NCBI RefSeq assembly: GCF_046630445.1
Contig: NC_092343.1
Span: 136,951,501-137,015,500 of the forward strand
Length of the DNA: 64,000 nt
Direction of reading: 5' to 3'
From: Rutidosis leptorrhynchoides
Taxonomy: Eukaryota > Streptophyta > Magnoliopsida > Asterales > Asteraceae
A program made the translations under genes and the position numbers. Shown here piece by piece: positions 23,398-35,585 of this stretch. A model generated the notes under the pieces. That model searched no databases and had not been told where the DNA came from. It saw only the letters and a list, made by a program, of their open reading frames with translations. How positions within the stretch are numbered: position 1 is the first letter of the stretch; each line of letters opens with the position of its first letter.

Positions 23398-23790
23398 ACC
23401 CGGGTGAATTTATCATTTCTTGCTTGCTTAATGATGGTGCTGTATATAATGGACTCGCAGATTTAGGAGCAAGTGCAAATATTATGCCTCTTTCCTTATA
23501 CAAAAGATTAGGCATGGGTAAATTAAAACCAACCAAAATAGGTGTTCAATCATTTGACCAAACCATTAAACACCCGGTTGGAATAGCAAATAATTTACTT
23601 GTTAACGTGGGAAGTTTGACCTTTGTTGCAAACTTCATAGTGATTAATATGGAGGAAAACCTTGATATTCCTCTAATTCTAGGTCGCCCATTTTTAGCAA
23701 CCACCGAGGCATTCATTGATGTAAGAGAAGGTAGAATGACACTTAGGGATGGTGATACATCAATCACCTTTGTGAACCGAAAGTTTAGAT
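23398..23790 (+). CDS. Second retropepsin-like domain after integrase (fossil element part)
   Basis: It is clearly homologous to the element's own protease: [62 protein letters not shown]. It follows a charged linker after the integrase C-terminus in the same frame. A protease in this place is not part of the usual Ty3/gypsy order. Confidence 0.8.
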
Positions 23791-24296
23791 CTCCACCAAC
23801 CAAAACTGTTAGACCAATAAAAACGCATAAGTGTGGGGAAGATGAAGAAACACTTAATGATGATCCAATCACAAAGAATGCCGTTGATGATACGAAATTA
23901 GATGAACCCATTTTTAACAGTTCAACGAAGAAACTTTATAAACGGATTCACGATGCTAAGATTAAAGGAAACTTTAAGTTATATAACCTATTAATATCCA
24001 ATTTATTGTCAAAAGAAAAGGCGATGTTAGTTGAATTTGTGAAAGTTACGGAGGAAATCAACAAATGGATTGAAGTAAAAGTCAAAGATATACAAGTTGT
24101 TGATGATTCAATTGAAAATAATGTTAATCACAATTTCAACTAAGTATAGGGAGGTTTATGTATTTCTGTTAGAGTTAGATTTTCTGTTTTCGTGTAGTTC
24201 TCGAAAATGGAACTCGAATGGTCTTTTCCTAGCAGCCCCTAAAGAACTAGTCTTCTCCCCCCATTCTGAATTTTTATTTTTTTAGGTTTTTACGAA

Positions 24297-24713
24297 ATGA
24301 AGACTTCCTGTGAACTAAACCATGGTCTAATGCTACACGCTTTGATCACTAAACGTAATAATGACACACTTTCGAGTGAAATAGTATCAGTAATCAGAGA
24401 AAGATTGGACGGAGTAAGAAAAGAATCCAGATGCGAAGATAATAAGTTACAATTTGGTAAAGGAAAATCAAAATCCGCAGCGAAAAGAAGAGCACGACAC
24501 CTTGAAAAATGTCACAAATGCGGAAATTGGTCACATGGAGGTAAATGTTCAAATAATCAAACCTATTCAAATACCGAATTTGTTACTTTATGCAGAGACG
24601 GACCGTTTATATGTTTAGAAGAAAAAACACTGAATGCTCGAGGTTACGCCTATGTAGCTATGGAAAACCAATTAAACCGACTATCTTATGAATGGGATAG
24701 ATCATATAACTAA
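24297..24713 (+). CDS. Small zinc-knuckle frame after pol (fossil element part)
   Basis: 138 residues with a basic KSKSAAKRRARH segment directly before CHKCGNWSHGGKC, a CX2CX4HX3C cluster close to a CCHC knuckle, suggesting nucleic-acid binding. It does not resemble the gag knuckle closely. Its function is unknown and it could be an accessory protein of this Athila lineage. Confidence 0.5.
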   Translation: MKTSCELNHGLMLHALITKRNNDTLSSEIVSVIRERLDGVRKESRCEDNKLQFGKGKSKSAAKRRARHLEKCHKCGNWSHGGKCSNNQTYSNTEFVTLCRDGPFICLEEKTLNARGYAYVAMENQLNRLSYEWDRSYN

Positions 24714-25690
24714 GAATACTATCTCACAGGTAAGTCTGTACAGTTTTTATTTTTTTTATTTTTATTTTTAACCTTTTGATAATAAACGCTAATTTGTTCG
24801 CTATAAAGTATTAAATTGGTATTGAATAAAATTAGGTTTGGCGACCGAAATTATTGATATCATACAAAAAATTTATTACATCACTGCGAAATTTAACGTT
24901 TATTCTTAAGGTATAAATATCTTTAATCAATCAACCCAAAATATTTCAAAAATTCGTCATGAGTTAAATTAGGTCATGGAATCGAAATTACTTTACCGAA
25001 AAGAGGGGCGCATATTTTTGATAATATTTGATTGATTAAAGTGGGATAAAAAGCCAAAAAGATTTTTAATTTTATTTCTACCATGTTTTAAAATTAATAT
25101 ATAAAAATTAAAATAATATTGTAAACTTTTTAAATTAATATATTTAAAATTGTAAATATTTAAAAAATTAATATTTTTAAGTTTGTATGTATAACAACAA
25201 AAATATAATATAAGTTTGGTGTGAATTTTTAATATTATGCATTTATAATATAAGTTTGGTGTGAATTTTTAATTTTTAAAATATGAATTTTCAAGTTTAT
25301 GCATTTTTAATTTAAGTTTGGCGTGAATTTAAAAACAAAAATTTACTTTATTTCGCTAAGTTAAAAATATGATTTTTAAAATTCGTCGTAAGTTGAAGAC
25401 TAGGTCTTTGAACCGAAATTGCTTTACCCGAGGGAGGGACGAGAACTTTTATTATCATTATTTTTAATCTTATTAAATTAAAGTATGCCAAAAACATTAA
25501 AAAAAACCCAAAAATCTAAGCTTTTAAAACAATCGCTTGAAAAAGACAAATTTTGAAATTTTGTCGAGGGACGGACTAGGACATCGTTCCGAAACGACCT
25601 CGTCCTAAATAACAAGGGAAACAAAATTTTAAAATTAATTACTTAATTGTTTTAATTAGTATAAGATGTTTATATTATTAAAAAAAAAAA
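24714..25690. other. AT-rich non-coding spacer in the Athila element
   Basis: No gene seen. It contains direct repeats of the phrase ATAAGTTTGGTGTGAATTTT near 25,209, 25,247 and 25,311 and A-rich runs before the third palindrome module. Confidence 0.5.
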
Positions 25691-25696
25691 TACAAA

Positions 25697-25745
25697 CTCC
25701 GCGACTCGCGGAGTTTGAAGGGTAAATTTGCCGCGACTCGCGGAG
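25697..25745. promoter_or_regulatory. Paired palindrome module, copy 3 (upstream of the Athila ORF)
   Basis: CTCCGCGACTCGCGGAG (25,697-25,713) and CCGCGACTCGCGGAG (25,731-25,745), 34 bases apart. A TATA-like AAAATATAAGGG follows about 15-20 bases later, mirroring the LTR arrangement, so an internal promoter for the downstream frame is plausible. Confidence 0.55.
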
Positions 25746-25929
25746 AATGTAAAATCCAGAAAAAAATATAAGGGACGAATTGATCAGTCCCCAACCCAAC
25801 ACCCACAAAATACTGCGAAAATACACGAAAAAACACTCCCAAATTCACAATTTTTCACCGTTTTTCATCAAATTTTTTACTAAAATCATGTTGAGAAGAA
25901 TGCTATCAAGGAATTATTCAAGGAAAACG

Positions 25930-26564
25930 GTAAATTTCTACAACTAAACACCATTTAATCCGAAAATTAGTGTTCTTGAGCAATTTTATACCCAATTCAA
26001 TTTTGATGCTTTTTAGTGTAATTATGCTTAAATTGTTTGTGTATTATGCTTGTATAACCTAGATTGATGCTATTTAACATAATTAGAAGCCTTAAACTTC
26101 AAATTTTGAGTAATCTAGGGTTTGTGTTCTTGAGCAATTTGGGGCTTTTTGATATAAACAGGTTATGGCCGATTTTTGTCATGAATTGTTGCTAAATTAA
26201 GTAGTGTAACATGTTTAGGTAGTTAAATGATCCAAACTTTGAGCCTAAGCATGATTTTGAGAATTAAAGTGGACTTTTTCAAGTCTAAAATTCATGAACT
26301 TGATTTTTGAGAAATAATGCCATTTGAAACTTGTTTAATTGCTAGTAATGATTATTTTGACATGTTATTTGAGTTGAATGCTTATGAACTTGGTGAACAT
26401 TTTCGTATATGCTTATTTGAAAAAGTGTAATTTTGATAAAAATATGAAAATGAGCTTAAGTTTGATATAAATTGAACATGTCATTGTAATTATTTTGATT
26501 GATGATTTTGCTGACACTAATGCATATTTGGATGCACAAAAATTGTGTTTGATGTGTTTTGCAG
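25930..26564 (+). other. Putative intron before the Athila ORF
   Basis: A short open leader starting at an ATG near 25,888 ends at AAAACG|GTAAAT, and an acceptor GTTTTGCAG at 26,556-26,564 precedes the Athila frame in compatible phase. The intervening 635 bp are T-rich. Splicing of the 3' frame is known for this group of elements; here it is inferred from signals only. Confidence 0.45.
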
Positions 26565-27910
26565 ACTGAAAGGGGTGAATCTTCATCCCAAGCTCGCAAT
26601 GCTCCTGCTGAGAATACGGAACAACAGGAGGTGGATAACTACTACAAACAAGATATACCTCATCCAGTCATGACATTTTCAGATATGCACTTGGAAGATT
26701 TGCACCCGAACTTGAGATTTGACAGACGTTGGATAGATTATCCAAAATACCAAAGGGGTTTGCATACTCTTCATTCTAAAGCTGTTGAAGTACCTAGGGT
26801 AATAGAATAGGCACTGTTAGAAGCTGTAGAATTAGCCGGGCCAATTAGGGAATTACTTACACAGAGGTATGGTAATTCTACTTTTAACGATTGGGTACGT
26901 TTATTCAATATGCGTAGACCTGTATATAAAGTATGGTGTGAAGAATTATTGTGTAGTATAGAAATAAATGATCGGGTAGTTAGTTTAACCGATCGATCTT
27001 TTATTAGATTTTTGTTGGGAGGTTCGATGCGTCACATGTCTTTACTAGACATGGCTCAGGCTTTACGTATATATACGCCTGAGGAGTTAGCACCTGCCGA
27101 TTGTAGAGGGTTGATACTAAATGGTAGAAAGATAGACGAAAATTTTAATACGCATGGTGTATGGAGTCAAATGACTAGCCATCACCGATTCAAAGGGGGA
27201 AATTACTCTTATTTGGATATAGATAGAGCTGAATTAAGAGTAATTCATAGGTTTTTAGCTAATTCGATTACACAAAGAAGTAAGAATAAGGAAAAGGTAA
27301 ATGAACAGGATTTGTTTTACCATATGTGTATTCGAGACCCACAAAGCACTGTAAGTATACCGTATTGTGTGGGTTATTATTTATCAGCTATGGTTAGGGG
27401 GATGAGACCACATAGCATAATAGAAGGTGGTATATTTATTACTTTGATTGCTGAATATCTCGGTGTGGATATAAGTCGGGGGGATTATTAGTCGAAGAAC
27501 CAGAACCCCGCTATACAATAGGTTTAAATGTATATCATGGTGCGAAGGTTTTGAAGAGGCGAAATAACGCCGCAGTACAATACCATGGTAGACATCCACA
27601 GGTTGAGAGAAACCAACAGCAAGGTAATGTGGGAGGGGGAAATGAAATGACAGAAATGCAAAGGTTTATAGCTTCACAAGAGTATGAAAATGCTAGACAT
27701 CGAGCATTTGAAGATTGGAAAGTTCATCAAAACCAAATCATAGCTCATTGCCAACATGTAGGTAGAAACTATATTCCTACTCCATCGCCCGTATTTCCTC
27801 CCTGGTCTATAGAGATCCAACCACCGTATCCTACGTATAACCCAGCCGAAGCATTTTATAACACATATTGTTATGCATGGAACCCCTACTGGTATCAGTA
27901 TCATCCCTAG
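26565..27910 (+). CDS. Athila ORF in the env-like position (fossil element part)
   Basis: The region encodes a protein resembling the Athila ORF family (PF03078 by memory): RFLLGGSMRHMSLLDMA, HRFLANSITQRS, YHMCIRDPQ, CVGYYLSAMV. The C-terminal part is Gln/His then Pro/Tyr-rich. It occupies the place of an envelope gene, but I see no signal peptide and no convincing membrane anchor, so an envelope role is doubtful. Nearly whole, with a few breaks. Confidence 0.7.
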
Positions 27911-29981
27911 TCTACTTAGTTTTATTTATTTTATAATTTGTAATGTCGATACATTTAATACTTATGTTGGAATTGTATTAGTTTTTATAATTTTCAAATT
28001 TTTATTTTTAGATTTTAATAATGTTTGAATGTGGGGTAATATACCAAACTTCCAAAATATGTATATATGTTTGCAGTTTATCTTATGTACACAACAGGGT
28101 AAAACAACGCATTTTCAAAGACTGGCATTAAGTTCAGCAAAAGCAACTAATTTTGATGACAAGATGCAAAATATATGTGAAATAACAACAAGACGGAATG
28201 AACAAATGATGTGCACCATTTATCATTCAGCAAACAAACGCCAATATGTTTGGAAACTTTGGTAAAATTTAATCATTTTCACACAAATCACCCTCAATAA
28301 TTTAAATTGTTACTGATTTCTTGCAAATGAGGGCATTGCAAGATCTTAAGTGTGGGAAGGGGTTAAATTCTTTCGGATTTTAAAATTTTTACTTTATACA
28401 CTTGGTTACCATTAGAAATACTAGTAAAGCAGTAGTTGTATTAGAATCTAGTGCTCTCTGATAATAAAGAACAGCCCTAGTCTTATATACTGACTACCCA
28501 ATTCTAGTAAAATTTTTCAAAATTTTCAATTAAATGAACTCAAAATCATGTTTATACATATTTATGAACGAAAAAACTAGGTTTTAACACCGAAATTATT
28601 GTTACCTCGGAAAGGACATAAATTGAGAAACAAACCAAAATGTTAAAATTCATTTAAAATGGAATAGAGGACAATAAAAAGAAAAATAAAAGCCAAGTGT
28701 GGGAAAAATTACCAAGTTATCTTAAACATATGTCACATATTTCTGTAACAAATAATTGAAAATACTTTTGTTTTGGACTAAATTAACTGTTTTACCCGAT
28801 TTACTGTAATGAAAGATGGATCTACACGATGAATCAATTCCATCATTAAAAGGAAGTAAAGTCTTCCGAAAAAGAAACGCGCTTCTTGATTTAGGTCAGG
28901 AAGTTGTCGTCCAGACCAGCTGTAGGTTGACGAAAAATCTAGAAAAGTCATCACTAAAATCAGCAGGAAATCCACGGACCTCAGCATAAAACAGGGTCGC
29001 CAAGTGGTCAGATTTATCCTAACCACGAGAAGGATTTATCTCGTAAAATGGGGGGCACCGTGCAAATTAGCTGGATAAGACTAATGAATCAGATCCCCAG
29101 AAAGGATAATCTCCTTAAAGATTAAAAATCAGCTTTTAAGACTGATATTACTCAATCCTAGAGATTGACCCTAAAGATTGAGAATTACAAACTCATGGAA
29201 TTCAATGATATCTAAACTCGAGCTTGAACGAGAAAATATTTTGATCAAAATTACAAACCGATTTGTTTTCTGAAAACCCATTTTCAATGCGTTCATTACC
29301 ATTGAACGTAAAATCCTAGGAATTCATCTGGAATTCATTAGGTCATCTGAACCAAATCGGGTGTCAGCCGTAAGAACGGTAGTTGCATAGCATGGTCGAA
29401 GACAGGACCTTGTGCCAGACCGAAAAATCATAAGGGTGAGCTTTACTATTGCTCCTACCAAGGATAGTAATTGCGTCCGACACGTTATAGACCATAATTA
29501 AAAGCATGTCAGGGGACATTACCTTAACAGTTGCTTGTTCAACGCTTTCCTTTACAACCGGACGGTAGTTTACCGAAAGGTAATATACGGAGCAAGTATA
29601 CTGGACGTGTTGCTTTCCTAATACAAGGTTAGCAAGTGGGTGACACAAAACCGCAAGTTTTGAGCTAAAATTTTCAAATCTGAAACCCACCAAACCCACA
29701 AAAACAATTTGCAAACACCGGTGAAGGGTTATTCCAGAAAACTTATCTAGGGTAAAAACTAGATTTAATTTTCAAAAGATCAAATGTTTTCATAAAGATC
29801 CAATTTCTTAAAGGATCTAAATTTTTATAGTCATGTGGGACTGTAAACCACATCGTTACTACCATTGTTTATACCGCCATATAGAAATCACTGATGTACA
29901 AAGTGTGAAGAAAAAAGAAGTGATTCTAGTATTTCAAGACTATATTGCTTGAGGACAAGCAACGCTAAGTGTGGGAATATT
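27911..29981. other. 3' non-coding region of the Athila element
   Basis: No gene recognised. The phrase AAGTGTGGG, which forms the purine tract at the 3' LTR, also occurs near 28,347 and 28,693 here (and near 23,829 in pol). Confidence 0.5.
29966..29981 (+). other. Polypurine tract of the Athila element
   Basis: TAAGTGTGGGAATATT lies directly before the 3' LTR start, where plus-strand priming occurs in this class. It is not a pure purine run, so the call is positional. Confidence 0.5.
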
Positions 29982-30450
29982 TGATAATGCTAAAAACGAA
30001 CATATATTTCATAGCATTATTCCTCAAGAAAGACAAGCTTTTAGTTGCAATTGTTCTATTTAAAAGTGATATTCGTTTAAATAATAAAAGGTGGAGACAA
30101 AAGACAGATTCGACGAATTGAAGACGCAAACGACCAAAAAGCTCAAAAGTACAAAATACAATCAATGAGGTTCCAATTATTGATAAGAAACGTCTTAAAA
30201 TTACAAGAGTACAAGATTCAAAACGCAAAGTACAAGATATTAAATTGCACGCAAGGACGTTCGAAAATCCGGAAACGGGACCAGAGTCAACTCTCAACGC
30301 TCGACGCAACGGACTAAAAATTACAAGTTAACTATGTATATAAATATAATATAATATATAATTAATTCTTAAAATTAATATATATATTATAATATATTTA
30401 TAAAACGTCGGCAAATTAAAAGACAAACCTTTGTGAGCTGGAATTACGAA

Positions 30451-30499
30451 CTCCGCGAGTTGCGGAGTATGGAGGCCAAAAATGCCGCGACTCGCGGAG
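30451..30499. promoter_or_regulatory. Paired palindrome module, copy 4 (3' LTR)
   Basis: Same sequence and spacing as copy 1, as expected for the second LTR. Confidence 0.6.
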
Positions 30500-30584
30500 T
30501 CCCCCTGGACGAAAATTCCTATAAAAGCCAGCGAATTCTGATCATCAAAATCATCCATAATCTCTCTCTCTCTCAATATATACG

Positions 30585-30684
<100 letters not shown>

Positions 30685-32024
30685 ATTTTAATTTTAATTT
30701 TAAATTTAAATCCTAATAATAAGGGTATGTTAGCGAATGTTGTAAGGGTGTAAGTCGAAATTCTGTCCGTGTAACGGTACGCTATTTTTAATCATTGTTA
30801 GTTATGTTTATATTATTTTCATTAATGTCTCGTAGCTAAGTTATTATTATGCTTATTTAATACCGAAGTAATCATGATGTTGGGCTAATTACTAAAATTG
30901 GGTAATTGGGCTTTGTACCATAATTGGGGTTTGGATAAAAGAACGACACTTGTGGAAATTAGACTATGGGCTATTAATGAGTTTTATATTAACTAAACAA
31001 TACCTTGTTAATTTAATATACAAACTTATAATTCGACGTATTTATATATAACCACATACGCTTGACTGGGTACGGTGGGCGGGATATCTATAAATACCAA
31101 TAATTATTCATTTTACCGGACACGGAACTGGATTAATAGTTAATAGACTTGTTGAAACAGGGGTGAATTACATTCAAGGGTAATTGGTGTAATTGTTAAC
31201 AAAGTAGTAAAACCTTGGTTTACACGCAGTCGATAACCTGGGGTATTCATTAAACAAAGTATTAAAACCTTGTTACAATTCGAATCCCCAATTAGTTGGA
31301 ATATTTGACTTCGGGAATAAGAATAATTTGACGAAGGCTTTCGCTCTTTATATTTATGATTGATGGACTATTATGGACAAATCCGTATGGACATATTAAA
31401 TAATCCAGGACAAAGAACAATTATCACATTTTAACGGAAGTTTAAATAAACATAATTCTTTTATTTCATATTTAATTTCCTTTATTTTATATTTAATTGC
31501 ACTTCTAATTATCGCATTTTTATTTATTGTTATTATATTTAATTGCAATTTTAATTATCGTACTTTTTAATTATCGCAAGTTTATTTTATCGCACTTTTA
31601 TTTATCGCAATTTCATTATCGTTATTTACTTTACGCTTTAAATTAAGTCTTTTATTTATTTAATATTTTACATTTTGTTTTAACTGCGACTAAAGTTTTA
31701 AAATCGACAAACCGGTCATTAAACGGTAAAAACCCCCCTTTAAAATAATAATATTACTTATATATATATTCGTATTTTTATAAATTAAACTAATATAGCG
31801 TTAAGCTTTGATTAAAAGATTTTCCCTGTGGAACGAACCGGACTTACTAAAAACTACACTACTGTACGATTAGGTACACTGCCTATAAGTGTTGTAGCAA
31901 GGTTTAAGTATATCCATTCTATAAATAAATAAATATCTTGTGTAAAATTGTATCGTATTTAATAGTATTTCCTTGTAAAATTTAATAGTATTTTATACCC
32001 CTTAGCTTTAACCATCAATTACAA

Positions 32025-32440
32025 AGCTAGAAAGCTTGAATCTTTGGTGTTCTTGAAGATCTTGAAGCAATAAGCTTAGATCTTCAAGTTACATGAAGAT
32101 CACAAACACAAGTTTTGATCTTTATAACAAAATAAAGAGATCATAAGTTAGAAAACTTAGATCTAACAAAAGTAATGAAGATTCAAAGCTAAAAAGCTTG
32201 AATCTTGATTGTTCTTGAAGATCCTTGAAGCATGAAGCTAGATCTTCAAGTTACATGAAGTTTACAAATACAAGTTTGAATCTTTACAACAAAATAAAGA
32301 GATTATAAGCTAAAAGTTTTAGATCTACAAAATAAGTGAAGATTCAAAGCTAGAAAGCTTGAATCTTCCATGTTCTTGAAGGATTCAAATTCAAGTTTGA
32401 ATCTACAAGATATAACAAGATCAAAAAGCTAAAAAGCTTA
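32025..32440 (-). repeat. About 160-bp tandem repeat in the solo LTR
   Basis: The phrase AAGCTAGAAAGCTTGAATCT recurs near 32,025, 32,187 and 32,346, each followed by a TTCTTGAAG stretch and AAGTT(T)GAATC. A related unit lies left of the Athila insertion near 14,320-14,345, so the Athila element landed within this array. Confidence 0.7.
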
Positions 32441-32611
32441 ATCTTCACATGATGACGATGATTTCGTGACTAGGAGGAGGAGAAGAAGAAGAAGAGAAAG
32501 AAAATTTAATACTTACACTTTTTAGAGTGAGAAAGACTAGAGAGAAAATAAGAGAGTAAGTGTGTGTAAATTGTGAATGAGATCAAGTGTGAAATGGGTG
32601 AGCTAAGGTTT

Positions 32612-32621
32612 GTATTTATAG
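32612..32621 (-). promoter_or_regulatory. TATA box of the solo LTR
   Basis: On the minus strand CTATAAATAC is followed by a CT-rich leader (ACACACTTACTCTC...), the usual LTR promoter layout, and supports the minus orientation. Confidence 0.55.
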
Positions 32622-34227
32622 TGGAAATGGGTGTGGGGAGGCCCTCATGGACGTTGCTTTTGGGGGGACAAGTGGGGGAAAACTTTTGCTTTTTGGTTAA
32701 TGGTGGTCTAAAGTTGGTGCTTATGTTGGGATCCCATGCAACATTAGTGATAATGGTAAACAAAAATGCTAGTATGTTCCCTCTAATAAATGGGCATTTG
32801 TCTTACATATAATTGGGTCACTAGTCATTAATAATTGGGCTAATTAAATAGTCCACTAGCTAGAATAGGGTGGGCTAAAGTCCAACAAGGTAGAAAGTCC
32901 AACAAGACTAACTAGTGTGTTCTAGTAAATTACTAAGCGTAATTAAGCATCCAAAACCCAAATAATTGTTATTAGGAAATAACAATTAGTATTACGTAGT
33001 CATAATATTCCGATTATGACAAAAGTTAAACGTGTACCAAGTACATATCTCGTTTCAAACGTCAAGTGACACCAACGGTCGTAAAAGCATTCGGGGATCA
33101 AGTTAAGTAATTAAACACTTAATAGCACGTTGTAAGATATTAACCAAAGTAATTATCATTAAATAAGATCCCAGAGCATAAACTCGCTCAGTACGCACAA
33201 ATACGCAGTTTCGTGAAAACGACAACCACAAAAGCAAGTCGAAAAAGTCGGGTCGTTACAACATGTTGTGAAAATTGAGCAGGAAGCACATCGTGAGATC
33301 ATCATAACATCTAATAGGAGGCACTGGAAGGTTGTTAAACCATTACCGTGCCACACCCTCAAGGAGTGGAGGAAGCTCCAAACATTTGGTTTCGTTAGAC
33401 CAACGTTGGTTGCGCGCTATACCTTCATACTTCTATAGAAAGTCATCTGGGTCAGAGAAACCATTGTAGTATCCCAGGGTGAGCGGTATTATCAGCAGTG
33501 AAACGGAAACATGGCTTAGTATGTGGGCCGCAATTTTTTTTTTTTGGCTGGGTAGATTTCGAACGAAGGCTTGACAAGTACGTCTTTCATTCCTGCATAT
33601 AAGTTTTTGATCATGTTTCCAGTTGTACCATGCTGCTCAAAATCGTGTATCATGTTGTCGGGCACGACGTTCATCAATGCGTAGATCAGTTGCTTGGTGC
33701 CTTACGCGTTGTTCACGTGTTTGTGCAGAAGACGCGCCAGGAGATTCTTTACTTGCGAATGACGTTCCTGGAACGAAGGTCGTTAGGCTGGACTTAGGCA
33801 CAGATGGAGGAGCATCTTGAAGGGGCGATGGAAATTTTTTGCGCCTTGAGAGCTGATGAGGCTGCTGGTGTTGCTGACACTTTTCCTAGGGCCTTCCAAT
33901 ACTCAGCAAGTCGGCGTGTACCCTGTATGAGTGGTGTATGAGGCCCAAGGTATGGCCTTTTGAAAGGTGAAGCTGGAGCTTTAACAAAGGAGATGCAGGA
34001 GCGCTCCTTGGGGGCACGTCATCAGACATTTCTGTAGGCCCCTTGACTACGGACTTTGTCCCGCGGGCGAAGTGGCTCGCGGTGGCACTTGTTTTGGTGC
34101 TTCTGGTTTGCTTACCGTCCCGATATATGTAACCATATTCAAAGAAAAACAAGCAAACGTTAATGGACATAAGGAGAAAAGATCAATCAAAATCTTTTAA
34201 CTTGATTGTCCCACAAATGGCGCCATT

Positions 34228-34917
34228 TGATCAAGCATAGTATATATCCAACAGGTTTGGTCCATACTTGTCAACTATAAAGGGGATTTAAGGGTCTTTC
34301 GAGCTTAACTCTCCGATCCGGTACACTGTGGTAACCCGAATCAAGATGATGATATCGAGAGGGTGGTTTAGCGTCGACCCACCATCATCGAGATGACACG
34401 GTAATTGATGGCTCAGGGTAGGTGTTAGGATTTACGTTCAGTGAACGTTACCTTGTAAGTCTGTAACCGTAAGGGGAGCATTCCGTATGCTGTAAGTCCG
34501 GTAGCGTGGGTGCAAGTTGTGCTAAGTAGATAGTGTGTGCCTGTGAGATTGTTCTCTCTTACTAATATTATCATGGGTGAAGGTAGAGGTAAATCTCTTG
34601 ATGCTTCGATGGATTGTGTCGTGATTCGGACCTCCTATTCATAGTGTAATCTTGCTTTGTCCATCAATGACACGTAATAAGATGAGGGGATCGTGGTCTA
34701 TCCTAACAGTACAAACTTTTCTTAAAGGACCGACAAAAGCAAAAAGCATTCTTTCGGACCTGCTTCCTGTCTGCCACCCACACGCGCGCTGGTAGCTACA
34801 ACCCCTTCTGGCAGGTCGTACATCGACCAAGCGTGGTTCTTTTGCAGGCTTTGTGTTGAGCGCTGGCATAGTGGCGCGCTATAAATACAGCATAGTGGCG
34901 CGCTATAAATACAGCAT
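34228..34917 (-). repeat. Probable 5' LTR of the Tat-like remnant
   Basis: Plus-strand ends are TGATCAAG and TACAGCA, next to the primer-like TGGCGCC. No partner LTR was found, so the outer end is uncertain. Confidence 0.35.
34867..34914 (+). repeat. 24-bp exact tandem duplication with a TATA-like core
   Basis: Two identical 24-base units, each containing GCGCGCTATAAATACAG, stand in tandem at the outer end of the presumed LTR. Confidence 0.85.
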
Positions 34918-35429
34918 GTGAGGGTCACGTATGATGCGTTGCACGAGCTAATCGAATATGCGTATCACTATACATCAAGCATGCTTATTCAACTGACATC
35001 GAAGACGAATATGAAGAAAAAAGGACACAAGTCGGTTGTTGACAAATGACCTTGAAAGACAACAAGGGAATGCAAAAGTATATCATACGCGTAGTTCGTA
35101 GATGTACTTTGCATATATAAGAGTTTGACGTTAATATTTCCTTCTTGATATATAGACAAACAAATATTTAACTTAGATTCACCTGGGAAAGCATTTAAAC
35201 AAGGGATTGAAATCTAAGACAAATTGTCTCAACTCCTCGTCATCAACAATGCTAAAATGTTAATTTTGAATATATTTATTCAGATTGTTTTCATGTATAT
35301 ATATGATCGATCAATAGCATCGTATACGGAGTATTACTCTTTACTCTTATAATTAAAATTAAAGTAGATCTTCTATGCTATCATCTTTAGTTTCCTTTAA
35401 AATGTTTAGTTTCCTTTAAAACGTAGAGT
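34918..35429. other. Intron or intergenic sequence, no gene seen
   Basis: AT-rich sequence with no recognised feature. Confidence 0.4.
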
Positions 35430-35585
35430 GTTAAATAATATACGAAACCGAAGCGTAACCTGTTAATAGAGCGCCGTGTGATTAAGGGGGTTCTTGGTTA
35501 TAATAGAATGCATCAGGCCTCTGGCCCTTCTCAGTTTGCTAATTTTAATAAAATGTCATTTGATCTTTCAAAAAAAATAAATAAA
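35430..35585 (+). mobile_element. Possible 5'-truncated LINE 3' end
   Basis: A short GC-richer segment ends in TTTTAATAAAATG...CTTTC followed by A-rich AAAAAAAATAAATAAATAAA, the type of tail seen on plant L1 elements, including the large LINE next to it. Too short to classify firmly. Confidence 0.35.

Larger units (their letters stand above)
33261..34917 (-). mobile_element. Tat-like Ty3/gypsy remnant, upstream half with 5' LTR
   Basis: On the minus strand the start of a Tat-type gag (YYNGFSDPDDF, then a VARQWFNNLP motif) lies at about 33,265-33,480, continuing in 12,662 and below beyond the inserted solo LTR. Upstream are an untranslated stretch, a primer site of the TGGCGCC type (about 34,211-34,226) and a probable LTR (34,228-34,917). 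Broken, with many breaks. Confidence 0.6.

Noticed and set aside
26565-27910. True retroviral envelope in the Athila element
   Set aside because: No signal peptide, fusion-like segment or membrane anchor is visible; it is kept as Athila ORF of unknown role.
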